Source of the DNA: CAZHOV01 sp964534315
GTDB taxonomy: Bacteria; Bacteroidota; Bacteroidia; Chitinophagales; Saprospiraceae
Assembly: GCA_964534315.1 (NCBI GenBank)
Contig: CAZHOV010000002.1
Location: forward strand, 1-64,000
Direction: 5' to 3'
DNA length: 64,000 nucleotides
Part shown: positions 62,731-64,000 of the stretch, in pieces
How the letters are laid out: each line of letters opens with the position of its first letter
How positions within the stretch are numbered: the first letter of the stretch is position 1
The notes under the pieces: model-generated
Database searches by the model: none
What the model was told of the DNA's origin: nothing
What the model saw: only the letters and a program-made list of their open reading frames with translations
Program-made: the position numbers and the translations under genes

Positions 62731-64000
62731 TTATGCCAACTCCGCCAATTCCATCCACCGTTCTTCCTTCTCCTCGATGATGGTTTTCACCTCATCTAAT
62801 TCTTTGGAGTACTTTTCGATGTCTTCGAGAGTAAGGTTGGTATCATTAAACTTCTGTATCAGTTCTTCTTTTTTGCGCTCCAATTTGGTGATCTCTTTTT
62901 CCAGGCGGTTAAATTCTTTGCGTTGTTCTCGGGTAAGGCCCTGGGTGGCCGTATGAGGGGGCTTTTCTTTCTTTGATTTGGAACCTTCACTCTTAGCGGC
63001 GTCTTCCCGCTTTTTTTCCAGTTCTTCTAATCGTTTATATTCCCGATATTCGGTGTACTTACCATTAAAGTCTTTGATGACGCCGTTTCCTTCAAATACA
63101 AAGAGGTGCTCAACGATTTTATCCATAAAATACCGATCGTGCGAAACGATGACGACACAGCCAGGGAATTCCATTAAAAATTCTTCCAGGATATTCAGGG
63201 AGATCACATCGAGATCATTGGTGGGCTCATCGAGGATCAGAAAGTTGGGATTTTCCATGAGGATCGTCAACAAGTACAGCCGGCGGCGTTCGCCGCCGCT
63301 AAGTTGGGAAACATAAACTTGCTGCTGGGGGCCTGCAAATAAAAACCGCTCCAATAATTGAGCGGCCGTCAGCTTTTGTCCTTTTGCCAGCGGAATGTAC
63401 TCGGCTACATCCTGAACGACATCAATAACGCGCTTATCCTCTTTTAAGTTGATTCCCGATTGGGTGAAGTAACCAAATTTGACAGTTCCGCCATGTACCA
63501 CTTTGCCATTGTCTGGTCGAATTTGCTTGGTCAGGATTTTCAGAAAGGTGGTTTTGCCCACGCCGTTCGGGCCGACGATCCCTACCCGCTCAAACTTCCG
63601 AAATTTATAGAAAAAATTTTCAACGATTTTCAGGTCGTCGTAACCTTTGGTAATGCCGTGTAACTCCAGAATCTTACTTCCCAGCCGGTTTCCTTTGATA
63701 TCGAGCTGGATTTGCTCGTCTTTTTTAACGCCAGAGACCTTTTCTTCAATATCATGAAAACTCTCTACCCGGGCTTTGGCTTTCGTCCCTCTCGCCTTGG
63801 GCATGCGTCTGATCCATTCGAGCTCGCGCTTATACAGTTTTTTATTGCGCTCCAAATTTTTTTGGGTAACCTCTTCGCGTGTTGTTTTTTTCTCCAGAAA
63901 TTCGGAGTAGTTACCTTTGTACCGGTATAGTTGGCCTTGGTACAATTCTACGATGGTATCACATACGCGATCCAGAAAATACCGATCGTGCGTGACCATA
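62731..64000 (-). CDS. ABC-F family ATP-binding protein (partial, cut by window end)
   Basis: The C-terminal 422 residues of an ABC-F (Uup-like) protein; the frame is open to the window edge, so the first ATPase domain and true start are missing. Present are the VTHDRYFLDRV end of the first domain, the inter-domain linker (KLYKRELEWIRRMPKARGTK), and a full second ATPase: Walker A GPNGVGKTT, signature LSGGERRRLYLL, Walker B NFLILDEPTNDLD and the switch VSHDRYFMD. A C-terminal coiled coil follows (LTREQRKEFNRLEKEITKLE). ABC-F proteins act on ribosomes; the Uup-like tail points to DNA or ribosome binding. Confidence 0.9.
   Translation of the reverse strand, partial: MVTHDRYFLDRVCDTIVELYQGQLYRYKGNYSEFLEKKTTREEVTQKNLERNKKLYKRELEWIRRMPKARGTKAKARVESFHDIEEKVSGVKKDEQIQLDIKGNRLGSKILELHGITKGYDDLKIVENFFYKFRKFERVGIVGPNGVGKTTFLKILTKQIRPDNGKVVHGGTVKFGYFTQSGINLKEDKRVIDVVQDVAEYIPLAKGQKLTAAQLLERFLFAGPQQQVYVSQLSGGERRRLYLLTILMENPNFLILDEPTNDLDVISLNILEEFLMEFPGCVVIVSHDRYFMDKIVEHLFVFEGNGVIKDFNGKYTEYREYKRLEELEKKREDAAKSEGSKSKKEKPPHTATQGLTREQRKEFNRLEKEITKLERKKEELIQKFNDTNLTLEDIEKYSKELDEVKTIIEEKEERWMELAELA

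Overview
The window looks like chromosomal DNA of a free-living, probably marine Bacteroidota, most likely a Saprospiria/Lewinella-type bacterium. The evidence is a SusC/SusD pair, a GLPGLI-family protein, a 1000-residue protein with a type IX secretion (T9SS) C-terminal domain and SprB-like repeats, Omp28 and DUF6029-type envelope proteins, promoters of the Bacteroidota TAnnTTTG type, and the split ATP synthase locus (a-c-b-delta-alpha-gamma, with no beta or epsilon gene here). Genus-level placement is inference; there is no rRNA or tRNA gene in the window.

Layout. 1-9 kb: GLPGLI protein plus an outer-membrane barrel, then susC-susD with a repeated structured leader. 9.2-12.6 kb: a tightly overlapping (+) operon of sarcosine/dimethylglycine methyltransferase, BCCT betaine-type transporter and a tandem universal stress protein, which reads as an osmolyte module. 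12.6-14.3 kb: a hypothetical gene, a 159-bp palindromic repeat and a decayed CAP gene. 14.3-16.6 kb: ECF sigma factor, probable anti-sigma factor and a DUF4097-like envelope protein. 16.7-24.2 kb: beta-CASP nuclease, lipoprotein plus barrel, fused 2-oxoacid dehydrogenase E1, and an SDR. 24.3-36.1 kb: an accessory region with a metallophosphatase, two AAA/DUF4143 ATPases flanking a RelE-like/UvrD/ankyrin fusion helicase, a broken formylglycine-generating-enzyme-like gene, a T9SS cargo protein and a HipBA toxin-antitoxin pair. 36.3-41.2 kb: S9 prolyl oligopeptidase, TetR regulator, broken DinB, and an A-type Fe-S carrier with cysteine desulfurase.

41.3-45.7 kb: molybdenum cofactor genes moaE, mobA (with a degenerate MobB-like front half), moaC and moeA, interrupted by a collapsed restriction-modification system. 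46-51.8 kb: ATP synthase atpB-E-F-H-A-G on the minus strand, with an unusual atpB-atpE spacer holding a heptanucleotide tandem repeat. 52.1-57 kb: rny, zapA, a coiled-coil gene and pheT. 57-60.7 kb: Omp28-like lipoprotein, DUF6029-like barrel and a TlpA thioredoxin. 60.7-64 kb: two structured repeats, two lipoproteins and a partial ABC-F ATPase cut by the window end.

The most notable non-coding content is a set of structured intergenic elements: two full copies (and one degenerate copy) of a ~160-bp element whose central 30-bp palindrome differs between copies but stays perfectly paired; a 273-bp element bounded by perfect 19-bp inverted repeats, one of which contains the start of a lipoprotein gene; a 74-nt leader present upstream of both the GLPGLI gene and susD; and heptamer repeats at two loci. 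The best candidate for an undescribed protein system is the RelE-like/helicase/ankyrin fusion with its flanking DUF4143 ATPases. All functional calls were made by reading motifs; no database search was possible.
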